From Siphonodentalium dalli (taxonomy: Eukaryota; Mollusca; Scaphopoda; Gadilida; Siphonodentaliidae), in contig CP136061.1 in assembly GCA_032622095.1 (NCBI GenBank), forward strand, positions 189,478,369 to 189,542,368: a stretch of 64,000 nucleotides of DNA, given 5' to 3'. Of the stretch, positions 25,101-35,935 are shown one piece after another; positions within the stretch are counted from its first letter, which is position 1, and each line of letters opens with the position of its first letter. The notes beneath the pieces were generated by a model. It saw only the letters and a program-made list of their open reading frames with translations, did not search any database and was not told the DNA's origin. The position numbers and the translations under genes were made by a program.

Positions 25101-28100
25101 CGAATGGATGCACCCATTCAGTTGTAAGAAAGCATGCATTGGGATAGTCTATTCCACATTAAGGGGCCGGTGTTCTGATAATATAACATATATATGGTGT
25201 GTCCATGCATGTATGCCAATATTAGGCAATGCGGTTCAGTTCTTTGCTATTCACAGTGCAGTTGAGCTTGACATATAAGCCCATGCACACGGCTCAGCCG
25301 TTTTACAATTCCAGCGGCGGAGATTTTTTTATGTGGCTGGCGTTAGAGATAATATGGCTGGCGGCGGCTTGTGGTCAATATGGCTGGCAGCGGCGGCGTG
25401 CGATGGCGGCTTCGGGCACTAACACTAATGATATCAGATTAATTGCATCTTGATAGAACTTTTCATAACCGTGTTTCCTGAAATGAGTGGTATTGATTGA
25501 CAAATATTAATAAACTTCCTTGAGGAATCAAAAGTGACTTGCCAAATGAAAATATTTTTTGCCAAATGTGAATTATTTTTGCCATTGGCAAATTTGGCAA
25601 GTGGCAACCCTGCACCTGAGGATATATTGGCTGCAATTATCAATTTCTAGAATTTATTAGGGTTTTGATAGTTGGTCAGGTTCTAGTCAAAATCGATCAT
25701 TGGAACCTTTACACTGGTATAGTCTATATTGGTATTTTGGTAATTTTCCACACGGACCTGTGCTTATGATTGGTCATTGGGTGTCTGGGATTCAGAATTG
25801 TTCCAATGGGGTCCCCAGGTCAAACAGAACTATTTTACTCCATAGTAATTCTTAAAATGTCTTCATTGCAAATTTCCCGTTTAGAACTACTTGTTTCAAG
25901 TGATTTTGACACAAGTATTGACTGCCGTGGTGCTCAGAATCTCTGTCTTTATAGTCAGGTAAGTCACTCAACAGTCATTTTCTGTCTCATTTAAAAAAAT
26001 TATTATGTAAATATGTAAAAAGATGTATCTTGTCCCATTGTAGAAGAGCTTAACACTATTGGAAAAGTAAATATTAGAAAATAATCATAATTTATGAGTA
26101 TAGATTCATTTTCATAATCTATGGAAATGGAAATGAATCTATCTCACAATCATAAATCTATCTCACAATCATAAAATGAAACATATTAGCCTATATATTA
26201 CCTGGGTTCATATGCGCCTATCGGGATCGCTGATAGGGAAAATGGTCCAAATTTGTCACCAATTTCTGTGAAAGCTGGACAATACCCAGTATCACCAGCA
26301 AAGTAGAATCTGTGCTTTGGTCCAATTACACACCAACTGGTCCACAATGCCTATAAAGGTGAACATAGAAAGATAGCAGATATATTTGTGGAATCGCTTG
26401 AAGAATATGACACGATACAAGATGGTGGAATGGTGTGTTTTTCAGAAACATGCATGTAATAAAACCTAGTTAACAAATTGTGAATTCCACCATTATTTTG
26501 TGTGTTAAATAATGAACTAAAGAGATTATCAGGGCACAGGTAAAGATATAAACAGAGTACCTTTAAGTTGGGATTCAGAATTTGCTTAAATATGGGGTTG
26601 GCTGCTCAAATAGGAAGAGAGCTAGATAACTTAAAGCTGCATAATCCGAATTAATGCTCCCAAATTTCTATTTCTTTGGGGGTAAAAAAAATTTGATTCG
26701 AGTCGAGGAACACACCCATCAAAGCTCAGAGTGATCAGATATTTATTTTGAAATTTGTTATTTCTCGAGATATGTGCTTATACCGGTATGTGGCCTGGAA
26801 ATAATTTGTCAAGGCGATGGTTTCGGACAAAATTGCGGACGAAGATGGATAACTCTAAAATCAAGAGGTAATATGGCCAAATTTCGTGATAATCAAGTGA
26901 TAATACGGGACGGCCATATTTGAAGAACAACATGTTGATAAATAACACGTTTTGGGAAATTTTATACCATAGTTGACAGTGGTTAGCATTATTTTGTTGT
27001 AATTAATCGATTCTGATAACTAAAGCGACTTTTTGAAGAAATTTTGTTGTTGTTGTAACTTGATGATATGGGGACTGTCAGATCAGATTGAGTACCTTTA
27101 ACATCCCCAAAAAAAATCATTTAAACTTCTCTGTAACAGAAAACATTCAGCTGCTGAATTCAAATATGGAGTTTGACACCTGGTACCCAATGGTTTCTGA
27201 GTGATCAGGATCATCAAACTGGTGAAATATTGATGTTCAACAGACAGAGCTAGTTTTAATTACCCGGTAGACTCCAAATAATGCATGCATGTAGGTAATT
27301 TGGGATGGAGGGATAACATACATATGTGGAATATGGCCAAATGGAAATGCCTTGAGGAAAAAAAAAAGGCCCTTGTGGTAATCCTTCCACAACATATAAA
27401 CATATAATTGTACTTAAACTTAAAGACATATTATGAACTTGTTCGGGTGCGTGAAACTGATAAGTTAGTACTCAGGTGTTGTGCCAACCTGGAGAATGTA
27501 GCATTCTACTAACATCGCTGAAAATTTTAAAGAAATCGACCATACCACTCCATAGAAAATATTGTCTGAACTACGCTCAATTGTAAAAATTGACATCTCG
27601 ATTTGGGATGCAACTATTGACGATAAACACACACAAAAATAGTTTGGCCATCGAGAGTCAATGCATTTAATTAATATATGAGAATGACAGTGTGTTTCAA
27701 TTTGGATTAATATTTGGAAAAAATAACTACTTTGAGCAAGATTATCCTCCATTTCTATTTGATCACCCCACCGGAGTGTTTCACATCACTTTAAAAGAAC
27801 TTCATGTATTTATGGACCTATTTTTATCTCATGATATGTGATATATGGGAGAATAACTAGTTATAATTTGAGGCACCAATCCTTTAAACAAATTTAATGC
27901 AGAATGCTGCAGAATGCACTTACACTTTATTCATTATTATTATTGTAACGGCTTCAGATGAAGTATTAAGTCAACTAGCCAGGCCTCAAAATATGGTGCT
28001 GGACATTTGCAGAATGAGGTCCCCAGATTGTGAATTTAGTGACGCTACTAAATTCACCCTCTGGAGACTTCATTCTGCTTAGGCCTCATCTTGTCTGGAA

Positions 28101-30866
28101 AGTATCTTTATTATCAAATTAACAAGTTTTTTAGTTTCTTTTTTAGTTAGTTTCTCTGTTTAGTGGTGCCAGCCCACTGTGCGATATTATCCCTAAATTG
28201 GCAGGCGACACAATGAATAATCGAGGTGCCCAATGGGTGCACATCACCGTCTTCACCATCTGTGAACATAAATCTGAATCTAGGGCGATCTCCCATAGCA
28301 GATGAGACCATAATCCCAGAGAATTAATTTGTTGATGCTAGCCCACTGTGCAGGGTAGTGTCACTAAGTTCATCCTCTGGGGACCTCATTCTGCAAATAT
28401 CCAGCACCATATTTTAAGGCATGCCCCCTGGCTAAATCACTATTTGACTGGGCAGCTCAATTTGAAAAAATTTTAATCGCAGCAATCTGGCTAATTGTGT
28501 CAAATGACTTTTGAAGCAATCTACTGTTGTAATTGTTTGTAGGTCATCAAGCTAGATTGTCTAACTTTAATTAAAATGTGAGAAATTTCTATAAGCTATA
28601 TCTAATATGAGGCTCACTTGGTTGCGATCAAATCCTGTTCGGGCGCACCAATGCTGGCAAGGTGTCGACACAAATTTCACATTATTATTTCCTGGAAAAT
28701 ATTCTTCTTCCCACCACGTCATCTCACAAACATTACTGACACCAGTTGAATTCATCCAGTGCTTTATTCCCATTGGAACGTACCAGCGAAGTTTATCTCC
28801 GAACCTCTTATTGAGGTCTACAACTGTGTAATAGTCTAAATGGTCATAGTGATTATGACTTATCAACACAGCATCAATGTGGGGCAAGTCATGCACAGAA
28901 CAAGGAGGGTCTCTGTATCGCTTGGAGAAGGGTGGACATTGATATGGTCCAGCTCTCTGACTGAATATGGGATCTGTAAGAACAGTTATGCCATCAAATT
29001 TGATGAGAACAGTTGCATGGCCTATCCACATCATTTCTATACCCTCGTCTGATTTGTTCCAGGAATCATCAAAATTTGGCTGACAAATTGGTAGTGTTTG
29101 GTCCAGAATCTGAAATGTAGATCCACATTATCAATTCCATGTAAATATTTGCAACTTCTCATGCAATGATAGTCAAGATAAGACCGTCTTGAACTAGACT
29201 AATATCTTTATTACAAATATAATTATTCCAGATATTTATAGTTAATTCCAAGGAATCCTATTTGCTGATGCATATATATACATGCATGTAGGGCTTCAAA
29301 TATTATAGACTATTTGAGCAAACAAAAATGGGAGGAACGATCTAAAATAAAAAAAATAATTCTCAAGCAAATATGCAATTGAAAGTTACTGAATAAAATG
29401 ACTTTTACATATCTTTTAAAACATTTTATGCAAAAATTATATTTTTCCTATAGTGCTTTATATAAATAAACAAAGAGCTGATGCACAATATACAGTAATG
29501 CCCTAAATAATCGACTCCTTAACAACAGCAGAATTGTGGGTAATTTTTCAGGATTTAGTCGGAAATATGGCCTGTTTGCCATTCATCGGAAAGCTCTCAC
29601 AGAGCTTTCCGATGAATGGCAACAAGCCATATTTCCGACTAAATCCTGAAACATTACCCATAATTCTGCTGTGGTTAAGGAGTTGATTAGGGCATTACTG
29701 TAGATGTCTGGCAGTAAGACAAAACTATCTGGTTAAAAAAGTTGAGATAATTCTTGTCTTGTTCATGTGTGTAATCTTTGTAGCTAAATCACCTGCAATA
29801 TGCATGTATTCAATACATCAAAGATAGTGATTAAAAGTTACCAGGCTGGGGGGGTATAGTTCAGCACCAGTCTTGGTACTACAGACAGGAAGTGCCTGAA
29901 AGCCAAATTGAGCATTTGCCAAACTTCCAGAAGGTTTGTTTTAATGTTATTTTGCTAAAATATTACACATTTGTCTGCATTTGTTACCCTATAAAGTGGG
30001 AGTACGCATTTGCTTGGAGCTCTTAATTAAGTACCAGTATAAGAAAGGCTAGTCCAGATATGGCAATTAAAGGCCCACTTAATTTTCAAACCCCCAGATC
30101 ACATTATATAAAATAAAAAATATGCCATATTATATACCATTTGAAAGAGGAAGCTCCATAAAATTGTATTATCAACTTATCCGGTGTAATAAACTGTGAA
30201 AAAGTTGTTTTTGTTGAGGTACCGATGTGTTTTTTGTGCTTAAGTTTCATCTGGATTGAACAGAAAAGTGTATTATTTTCAATGGAACGCGAATAACACT
30301 ATATCATTGTTTGAATTCTGTTGCATTCTGGGAGCGAGATGGGGGAAATGTTTCTACGATTTCAGCTATTTTCTATTACTCTATGTGCACCTTCTGAGTC
30401 TCAGACATTCGAATGGGATGAATTATAGTTTTTTAATCATATTTTATGTCATAGATTGTTATTGAAACGCTATATCAAGGCACTATAAAAAAAAACAATG
30501 GTGACTCGAAAATTAAATGGGCCTTTAAAGCTGTTAGAGAAGCATGCAGAAATAAAAAAATACCTCTTTTTTTGGAACCTTGCTATTGTCTTTGTCATAA
30601 CTATAGAACTTCACCACATTAAATGTTTGCAGATCCCTCCATGTTGACCAAGGGTTCTTGAAAATGCCATTTTTGCAAATAGGGCCAGATAGGCAACCAT
30701 CAGTTTCAGGTACATCCTCTCCATGTGCCGATGACATACTTGATGCTGACAATCTAATGAAAAACCTTAACTTTTGCAATCTACTCAACTGAAATCTCAT
30801 TAAACATCCCAACACACATCTCAAATTCTCTCATGTTCTGTTGACTGTATGTTGATAGTGTTAATC
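22080..30866 (-). CDS. NAPEPLD: N-acyl-phosphatidylethanolamine-hydrolysing phospholipase D (five coding exons)
   Basis: This zinc enzyme of the metallo-beta-lactamase fold releases N-acylethanolamines such as anandamide from membrane N-acyl-PE. Five exons splice in frame with GT/AG borders: CDS start to 30564, 29109-28618, 26350-26202, 22729-22615 and 22187-22080 (stop TAA). Counting from the Met at 30737 gives 345 residues; the Met at 30800 would give 366. Human has 393, and the shortfall is N-terminal. Metal ligands are visible: HNHYDH at residues 143-148, the His of TPCQHW at 211, the Asp of AGDTGY at 242 and the His of IHWGTF at 301. Their spacing equals that of human H185/H187/D189/H190, H253, D284 and H343, as I remember those numbers. 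The introns carry many transposons but the exons are intact. It is divergent from PMPCB, about 6 kb away. The 5' UTR and promoter were not located. Confidence 0.95.
22615..22729 (-). CDS. NAPEPLD: NAPEPLD exon with IHWGTF motif
   Basis: The 115 bp exon begins with the single base that completes an Arg codon and ends in phase 0 (CACGAG|GTGAAT). It encodes [16 protein letters not shown] and [15 protein letters not shown]; the His is a metal ligand. The intron upstream of it (22730-26201) contains the nested transposon stack. Confidence 0.95.
24221..25612. mobile_element. hAT-like element nested in the foldback
   Basis: Starts CAGGGTCCGCGCTGGCC and ends GGCAAGTGGCAACCCTG. An 8 bp duplication CACCTGAG lies at 24213-24220 and 25613-25620. 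Subterminal 'ttgccaaatg' repeats occur at both ends. Most of its length is the inner element 24574-25421. Removing it rejoins 'acacacctgaggatatattggc', matching the other arm near 23250. Confidence 0.92.
24574..25421 (-). mobile_element. Non-autonomous hAT-like element, 848 bp (copy 2, inverted)
   Basis: Inverse-oriented relative of 7327-8193. It starts TAGACCCTGAAGCCACG and ends GGCTTCGGGCACTA, with a perfect duplication ACACTAAT at 24566-24573 and 25422-25429. Internal and subterminal sequences align along the whole length with copy 1. Confidence 0.93.
26202..26350 (-). CDS. NAPEPLD: NAPEPLD exon with AGDTGYCP motif
   Basis: This exon is 149 bp, entering in phase 0 and leaving in phase 2. 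The acceptor ...TTTATAG precedes 26350 and the donor CCCAG|GTAATA follows 26202. The translation reads [20 protein letters not shown] then TGYCPAF and [10 protein letters not shown], collinear with vertebrate NAPE-PLD and carrying the bridging Asp. Confidence 0.95.
26635..27097. mobile_element. Possible TTAA-flanked MITE in NAPEPLD intron
   Basis: TTAA at 26631-26634 and 27098-27101. Ends read AGCTGCATAATCCGA and, inverted, AGGTACTCAATCTGA, similar but imperfect. No coding content. Confidence 0.5.
27976..28434. mobile_element. Foldback element in NAPEPLD intron
   Basis: TAGCCAGGCCTCAAAATATGG at the left is mirrored by CCATATTTTAAGG...CCTGGCTA at the right, followed inward by 'gcagaatgaggtccccag' and its inverse. 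Two inner palindromes (28005-28080, 28310-28400) give the same layout as 7124-8515. No clean target duplication was seen. Confidence 0.75.
28618..29109 (-). CDS. NAPEPLD: NAPEPLD exon with HNHYDH metal site
   Basis: The exon is 492 bp, phase 0 at both ends, and encodes 164 residues. Acceptor CATTTCAG|ATTCTG lies at 29109 and donor CAA|GTGAGC at 28618. It contains [33 protein letters not shown], the WWEEE segment and [10 protein letters not shown], the core of the lactamase fold. No frameshift was seen. Confidence 0.96.
29491..29702. mobile_element. Near-perfect 212 bp palindromic MITE
   Basis: TACAGTAATGCCCTAAATAA runs to a centre near 29597 (GAAAGCTCT cac AGAGCTTTC), then its mirror returns to ...GGGCATTACTGTA. 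Only a few mismatches separate the ~104 bp arms. TA flanks suggest a Tc1/mariner-type origin. It lies in the NAPEPLD intron between 29110 and 30563. A shrunken relative is at 55034-55106. Confidence 0.88.
30071..30524. mobile_element. TTAA-flanked MITE in NAPEPLD intron
   Basis: TTAA at 30067-30070 and 30525-30528. Terminal repeats AGGCCCACTTAATTTTC and GAAAATTAAATGGGCCT match with few differences. TTAA duplication is the piggyBac signature. No protein is encoded. Confidence 0.8.
30564..30866 (-). CDS. NAPEPLD: NAPEPLD exon with start codon
   Basis: On the minus strand a good acceptor (TTACTTTCAG) precedes 30866 and a donor (GAG|GTATTT) follows 30564. The reading frame carries [10 protein letters not shown], matching the conserved RNPWDTWKD-type segment of the family, and ends in PKKE at a phase 0 junction. 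The first in-frame Met after an in-frame stop is at 30800; a second at 30737 begins MSSAHGED. Which one is used is undecided. Sequence between 30866 and 30800 would be 5' UTR. Confidence 0.85.
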
Positions 30867-31362
30867 TGAAAGTAAGATAATGTTGGTATTAAGATACACA
30901 TGTATTGACCTTTTTAAATTTTATATATTATAGATGTACATGCATCATCTAGGGAAATTGGTTGAGATAATACCGGTAAACTAGTAGTTCAAGCCCTGTC
31001 CCTATACCATTCTATAGTGGACTTTAAGTGTTATTGAGCTGCTCACCTAAAACCACAAATAACTGTAATAAAATATCACAATTGTGACAGTAAACCAGTT
31101 TATTCCATAGGAGACATGATATTTGTTCTCATATGAATTGACAATTCAAAGCAGTAATTTAATCATGTGAAAAATATTGTTTATCACAAATTCACAATGT
31201 TTACATAATTTCAAAAGAATACAAACTCATCTAATCTAAGAAGTGACCGTCGTCCGGAAAACATAAACATGAGTACATGTGGTAGTCGATTGAAAGAAAA
31301 ACCTGGTAATTTATAAATTGTAAATTACATTATACATTACGAGATGTCCAGTGTAAGACTTA

Positions 31363-31730
31363 ACCCTTTCATGATGGGAACTTGACCCCTGGGTATACAG
31401 GGGTAACTTGACCCCCGGGTGGGGGTGTGTCATGGGCTGGGTCCGGACTCTGCCCAATGTCACTTTTTGATGTTATGATGTCATATCCGCATTACCGGAC
31501 ATAAATGACATGAACGCTCTTTAATTATACCTTATTGGGACAAGGAACGACTCAAACGCTCTTTATCTTTTATCTTATCGGCACAGCAAAAGTGTGTGTG
31601 TGTCTCTCTCAATTTCTCTATGTACGTTCCTTATAGGCATCCACATTTCTGCACCGATTACGATGAAATTTGGCATTGGTATGTATTTTGGCTCTCTGGT
31701 TAACATGGGATCAGCCGGTCCCAAGCCCGG
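31363..31730. repeat. Repeat patch with 'aacgctctttat' motifs
   Basis: TTAACCCTTTCATGATGGGA at 31360 resembles a piggyBac-type end without a partner. It is followed by 'ttgaccc' duplications, then two 'acgctcttta' motifs (31513-31522, 31554-31565) ~40 bp apart, and a fragment ('gatgaaatttggcattggta') like the ~170 bp satellite units. Confidence 0.5.
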
Positions 31731-31738
31731 AGAATTAA

Positions 31739-31854
31739 CCCTTTCAGTGCCAAGTCCGATTTTTCTACAACCCATATTTCCTTGACCATTTTTCAAATTT
31801 ATTGATTATAATAATGTGATACATTGATGGAAAGAGCTCTTAGCACTGAAAGGG
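31739..31854. mobile_element. piggyBac-like MITE, 116 bp
   Basis: TTAA at 31735-31738 and 31855-31858 flank CCCTTTCAGTGCC and its inverse (GCACTGAAAGGG). It is too short to encode anything. Confidence 0.85.
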
Positions 31855-31858
31855 TTAA

Positions 31859-32620
31859 GGATGAGGGCAAATAACAGTTCCTAATTTATTGTAACGGTTG
31901 CATTTTGCAACACATCCGCTAGCATATTATAAAAAGGATTTATATATTTTTATAATAGGTAAAGTTTAGTTGTAAAATATAATTAATTTTATAATCCAGT
32001 GGTTCCTAGGACTGTGATTTAGGCAGCCATATAGATGTAGGCCAAATAAATATTGTTGAACAATCCTTTGTCTTGAGTGATCCGATTGAACTCGGGGATA
32101 TCAACAGGCACCTCAAACATGCGGTCTTTTACATTTTTAAATATATATTTTACAAAAATATTTAATCAAAATATGGGACAACCCGACCCAGAAAATCATG
32201 ACAACGCGAACCAAAATATGCCTACATCAGGTGGTCCCACTTCTGTAAGATGTCATTCCTTCTGATAATATAGCATCATGTATTGATTTGTGGGGTAAAA
32301 TCAATGAAAATTGACAAAAATCATGCCAATGGATCACGGCATAAAGGGACGGAGCTTGGACTAAACCAGTCTTATCCCAACCGATTTAACTAGCTGGTTT
32401 AGTGGAAGGAAACATGGACCAGAATCATCTTAGCAATTTGATCAAATCTTGAGCCATACTAGCATACTGAGAATATATAATTTACCTTGTAATAAGATTG
32501 GGTTCACAATGGCCAATCTCCATAACTCCATTTGTCTATATTTACAGATCAGAAGTAAAAGCAGAATTCGCTGTCCTCCAATGATCATTTAATATCATTT
32601 TCTAATTGGAATGATACACA
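31859..32620. other. Intergenic, nothing recognised
   Basis: AT-rich, no conserved coding frame or clear repeat ends seen. It lies upstream of NAPEPLD, so an untranslated first exon could hide here. Confidence 0.35.
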
Positions 32621-32621
32621 A

Positions 32622-34133
32622 TGAAAGTGTCAATGACACTCTAGTTTAACTTGGGGAGGCGTTAATAATTTTAAGCTGAGCAGTCAATAGAATGATAAAG
32701 AAGGAAAGTCAAAAAGTTTCAGTAAATGGATTGTATTGTGAAAATGTAATTAATTTCATACATTTCTCCACTAAATGTGGACTGCAAGGGTGTGCCGATG
32801 GATTCAAATGTAAAATCCAAGATGGCTCCAGGCGGCCATGTTTTTTAACAAATTTCAGAAGAATTGGACAGCTTCCATCTAGAGGATAACACCAAAGAAC
32901 CATATGAAGTTTGGATGAGGGATGTGGCACGTAGGGTGCACCAAAGGATTTAAAGAGTAAAATTCAAGATGGCCGCTGGCGACCATGTTTTTTAACGAAT
33001 TTTGGAAACATCATTGGCTCCTATCTAGAGATAACCCCGAAGATCCTTATGAAGTTTGGTGACGATCGGATGAGGGATGTGGCCTGTAGGTTGTGCCGAA
33101 GGATTTAGTCATGCAAAGAGTAAAAAAAATCCAATATGGCCACTGGCAGCTATGTTTTTTTAACGAATTTCAGAAAACATCATTGGCTCCTATCTAGAGA
33201 TCAGCCCAAAGATCCTTATGAAGTTTGGTGACAATCGGATGAGGGATGTTGACTGTAGGTTGTGCCGATGGATTTAGTCATCCAGAGATTAAAATCCAAG
33301 ATGCTGCCGGCAGCCATGTTTTTATTCAAAAATCTTTTTAATTTGATAGCTCTCATCTAGAGGTGATCCTAATCATGCCTGTATATTTCCAATACATTTC
33401 TTAGATATATGCGAGCTGCAAGGTGTGCCGATGGATTTAAATTTGAAATCCAAGATGGCTGCTGGCCCCATGATTTTTATCAAATTTCAGAAACAATCGA
33501 TGGCCCCCATCTAGAGGTCACCCCGAAGATCTGTATGAAGTTTGATGACGATCGGATAATGGATGTGGCCTGTAGGATGTGCCAAAGGATTTAGTCATGC
33601 AAAGAGTCAAATCCAAGATGGCTGCTGGCAGCCATGTTTTTTAACAAATTTCGGACATAATCAATGGCACCCATGCATTTAGAGATCACCCTGTAGATCC
33701 ATATGAAGTTTGGTGGCGATTAGATTAGGAATGTGGTCTATAGGATGTGCCAAAGTATTTCATTTGATAGAGTAAAATTCAAGATGGCTGTTGGCAGCCA
33801 TGTTTTTCATCAAAATCGCTAAAATTCGGTAGCTCCCATCTAGAGGTGATCCTAAACATGCCTGTAAATTTTCAATACATTTCTCCGATAAATGCGGGCT
33901 GCAGGGTGTCCCTTGAAATCCAAAATGGCTGCTGGCGGCCATATTTTTTAACGAATTCCGGATGGCTCCCATCTAGGTGTCACCCTGAAGATCCACATGA
34001 AGTTTAGTGATGATCGGATGAGGGATGCGGCCTGTAAGGTGAGTCAAAGGAAATTGTTGATGGACGCACGACGGATGCCAACCCATGGCAATAGCTCAAA
34101 CTTTACAAAGTAAAGATGAGCTACAAACTAGGG
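32622..34133. repeat. Second tandem array of ~160 bp units
   Basis: Starts GTGTCAATGACACTCTAG and ends 'gccaacccatggcaatagct' near 34097, i.e. inverse to the array at 3020-4725 and with the same two ends. About eight units carry 'ccaagatggc.gctggc.gcc', 'catctagagatcaccc' and 'atgaagtttggtgacgatcg'. The units differ from those of 3020-4725 between the shared motifs, so the two arrays are separate subfamilies. Confidence 0.85.
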
Positions 34134-34151
34134 GCTAGTTATTCTATACAC

Positions 34152-34278
34152 CTCAGTATAGGTTAATGTTCACCAAGAAGAACAACTTGGATCGAGCTCT
34201 TTGACTGCAGAGCAGAGTGAGGTAGTTTATAAGAAGTGAGATACAGATGGTTACTCTTGTTGGACAACCTATACTGAG
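34152..34278. mobile_element. Short MITE-like element with 13 bp inverted ends
   Basis: CTCAGTATAGGTT at 34152 and AACCTATACTGAG ending at 34278 are exact inverted repeats around ~100 bp of non-coding DNA. Target duplication unclear. Confidence 0.6.
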
Positions 34279-34785
34279 TGTGTAACCTTTACATACACTT
34301 CTGTCTCAGCAAATCTTCACAAAGTTGGAAAACTAAAAAATTATTCGAGAAATATTTCAGCAAAATTACTCCAGTCTGACCATATATCCCACCGGTATTT
34401 AATATTGGCCTCGGCCTTAGTTGGATACCATTGTGATTTAATCAAACTGATAGGTATTTAGTCAGATGCTTGCATCGCTGATTGGCGTGAAAAAGTAACT
34501 TGTCAGTATGATGATCATACTATGATCCAAAGTGCATTGCAGCTTTATATGTGAATAATAGAATAGAAACCCTACCTGTGGAGCCCTTACTGAACACCTA
34601 CAATCAAGAGACATATGACAGATATCGGGGACAATTCAATCACAGGGGTCCGTGAACATCTATTTTAAATTTAATTATATTAAAATAAGATAATAGAAAT
34701 TAAAAAAAAAAATTCATGGATCCCTGTGGTCTGCATGGTTCAAGGCGCATATGCAGTTTTCAAAATTGGAAACACCCTATAACGG

Positions 34786-35935
34786 AGACCCTCAAACTCA
34801 AACTCACAAAACTCAAACTCAAGTGATTTTATTTGATGCTCAGTATACATAAATTACAATATGGTAATGGGGCTCTGTGGAAGCCATGGCTTATGTGTCA
34901 GAGCCCTATAATAATACAATAATTATAATATAGACATAATGTGGGTGCAAGTGCAAGAGGAGAAGAACAGTTGAGAGAGAGAAAGAGATGTAGGTTGGGG
35001 AGGGGGAGGGGTGGGGTGGTAAATGGTGTGCATAATATGTTGAAGATACGCTCATAAGCAATAGAACTATATGTTACTTGATTTCCTGAAACATTATTAT
35101 TTCAATTTAATGAATGTGTAAGGATGTGACTGAGTTTCCAGTGGATCTCAGTTGATTTGAGCTAAGAATATGGTGCTTTGTTTGTTTTTTGTCCTTTGAT
35201 GAATTTGAATAATATAGAAGGTGATTAACACATATGGGTCATTTATGATACATTATAGCTATTGATAAAGTGATCTTTTAGATATTTGGGGTAGTCAATA
35301 CATGTTTCAATGTGTATTTTGCCATCTTCAGGGAGGCTATTCCATAATGCTCGGGCTTTGTTTGAGATTGCATTTTTTGAGGGTTTGGTCCTTTTAAATT
35401 CATGATATAGATTACCTTTTGATTTTGAGCGAGTATTATGGCTATGTATATCTGCTAGGTTTGGGAATAATTTTGATAAGGAATTGGGTAGTGCATGTGT
35501 ATGGTAGTCATGCAGTATTCTAATTAGCTGCATGTTCCCAAATATGTCATCAAGCATTAGTAGTTTGGCTTGTCTGGAATATGTGGAAATATTACTATAG
35601 TACCATTTGAGATAATTTTTAGGGCATTCTCCTGTAATTTTCTGATTTTAGTAAGATTTTTTTTGGTTGACGAGCTCCAGATTGCATTACAGTAGGTCAG
35701 GTAGGGTATAATTAACGATAAATACACGGTTTTCAATGTAGCAGTAGGAACAAAGTCACTGATTTTTCTCAGAATTCCAACATTACTGGAAAATTTAGAG
35801 CATATTAAACTTATGTGTTTGTCCCAAGATAGATTGTCTTCAATAGTGACACCTAAAAATTTAGTATTCGTCACTCTGTTGATGGTCTTGTCATTTATAT
35901 TAAGTATTGGTAATACTTCAGGTAGTTAATGAAGC
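34786..35935 (-). mobile_element. 5'-truncated non-LTR retrotransposon (LINE), RT C-terminus
   Basis: The minus strand encodes LPEVLPILNINDKTINRV, TNTKFLGVTIEDNLSWDKHI, then after a frameshift near 35560 YSRQAKLLMLDDIFGN and NKARALWNSLPE. These are typical post-catalytic reverse transcriptase segments of CR1/Jockey-type LINEs. The 3' end carries a (TTTGAG)-like tail (34786-34822) after an AATAAAA-like signal. The 5' end is lost near 35935. It lies between the NAPEPLD coding start and PMPCB. Confidence 0.85.

Larger units (their letters stand above)
23095..25762. mobile_element. Foldback hAT-type element with ~0.5 kb inverted arms
   Basis: Ends CACAGGCCCC and (inverse) CACAGGTCCG start arms that stay paired over ~490 bp (left to ~23580; right from ~23880). 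An 8 bp duplication CTTATGAT sits at 23087-23094 and 25763-25770. The right arm is broken by the element 24221-25612. The loop (23580-23880) has no recognised protein. Confidence 0.9.
22826..25990 (+). repeat. Long interspersed repeat, copy 4 (split by nested elements)
   Basis: Starts 'ctacctgagacaaagtttct' at ~22838. It is interrupted at 23095 and resumes at 25763 with the same 'cttatgat', ending 'caacagtcattttctgtctc' at ~25990. It lies in the NAPEPLD intron, opposite to that gene's strand. Confidence 0.75.

Noticed and set aside
28607-29052. Plus-strand open frames opposite the NAPEPLD exon
   Set aside because: Shadows of the strongly conserved minus-strand coding sequence.
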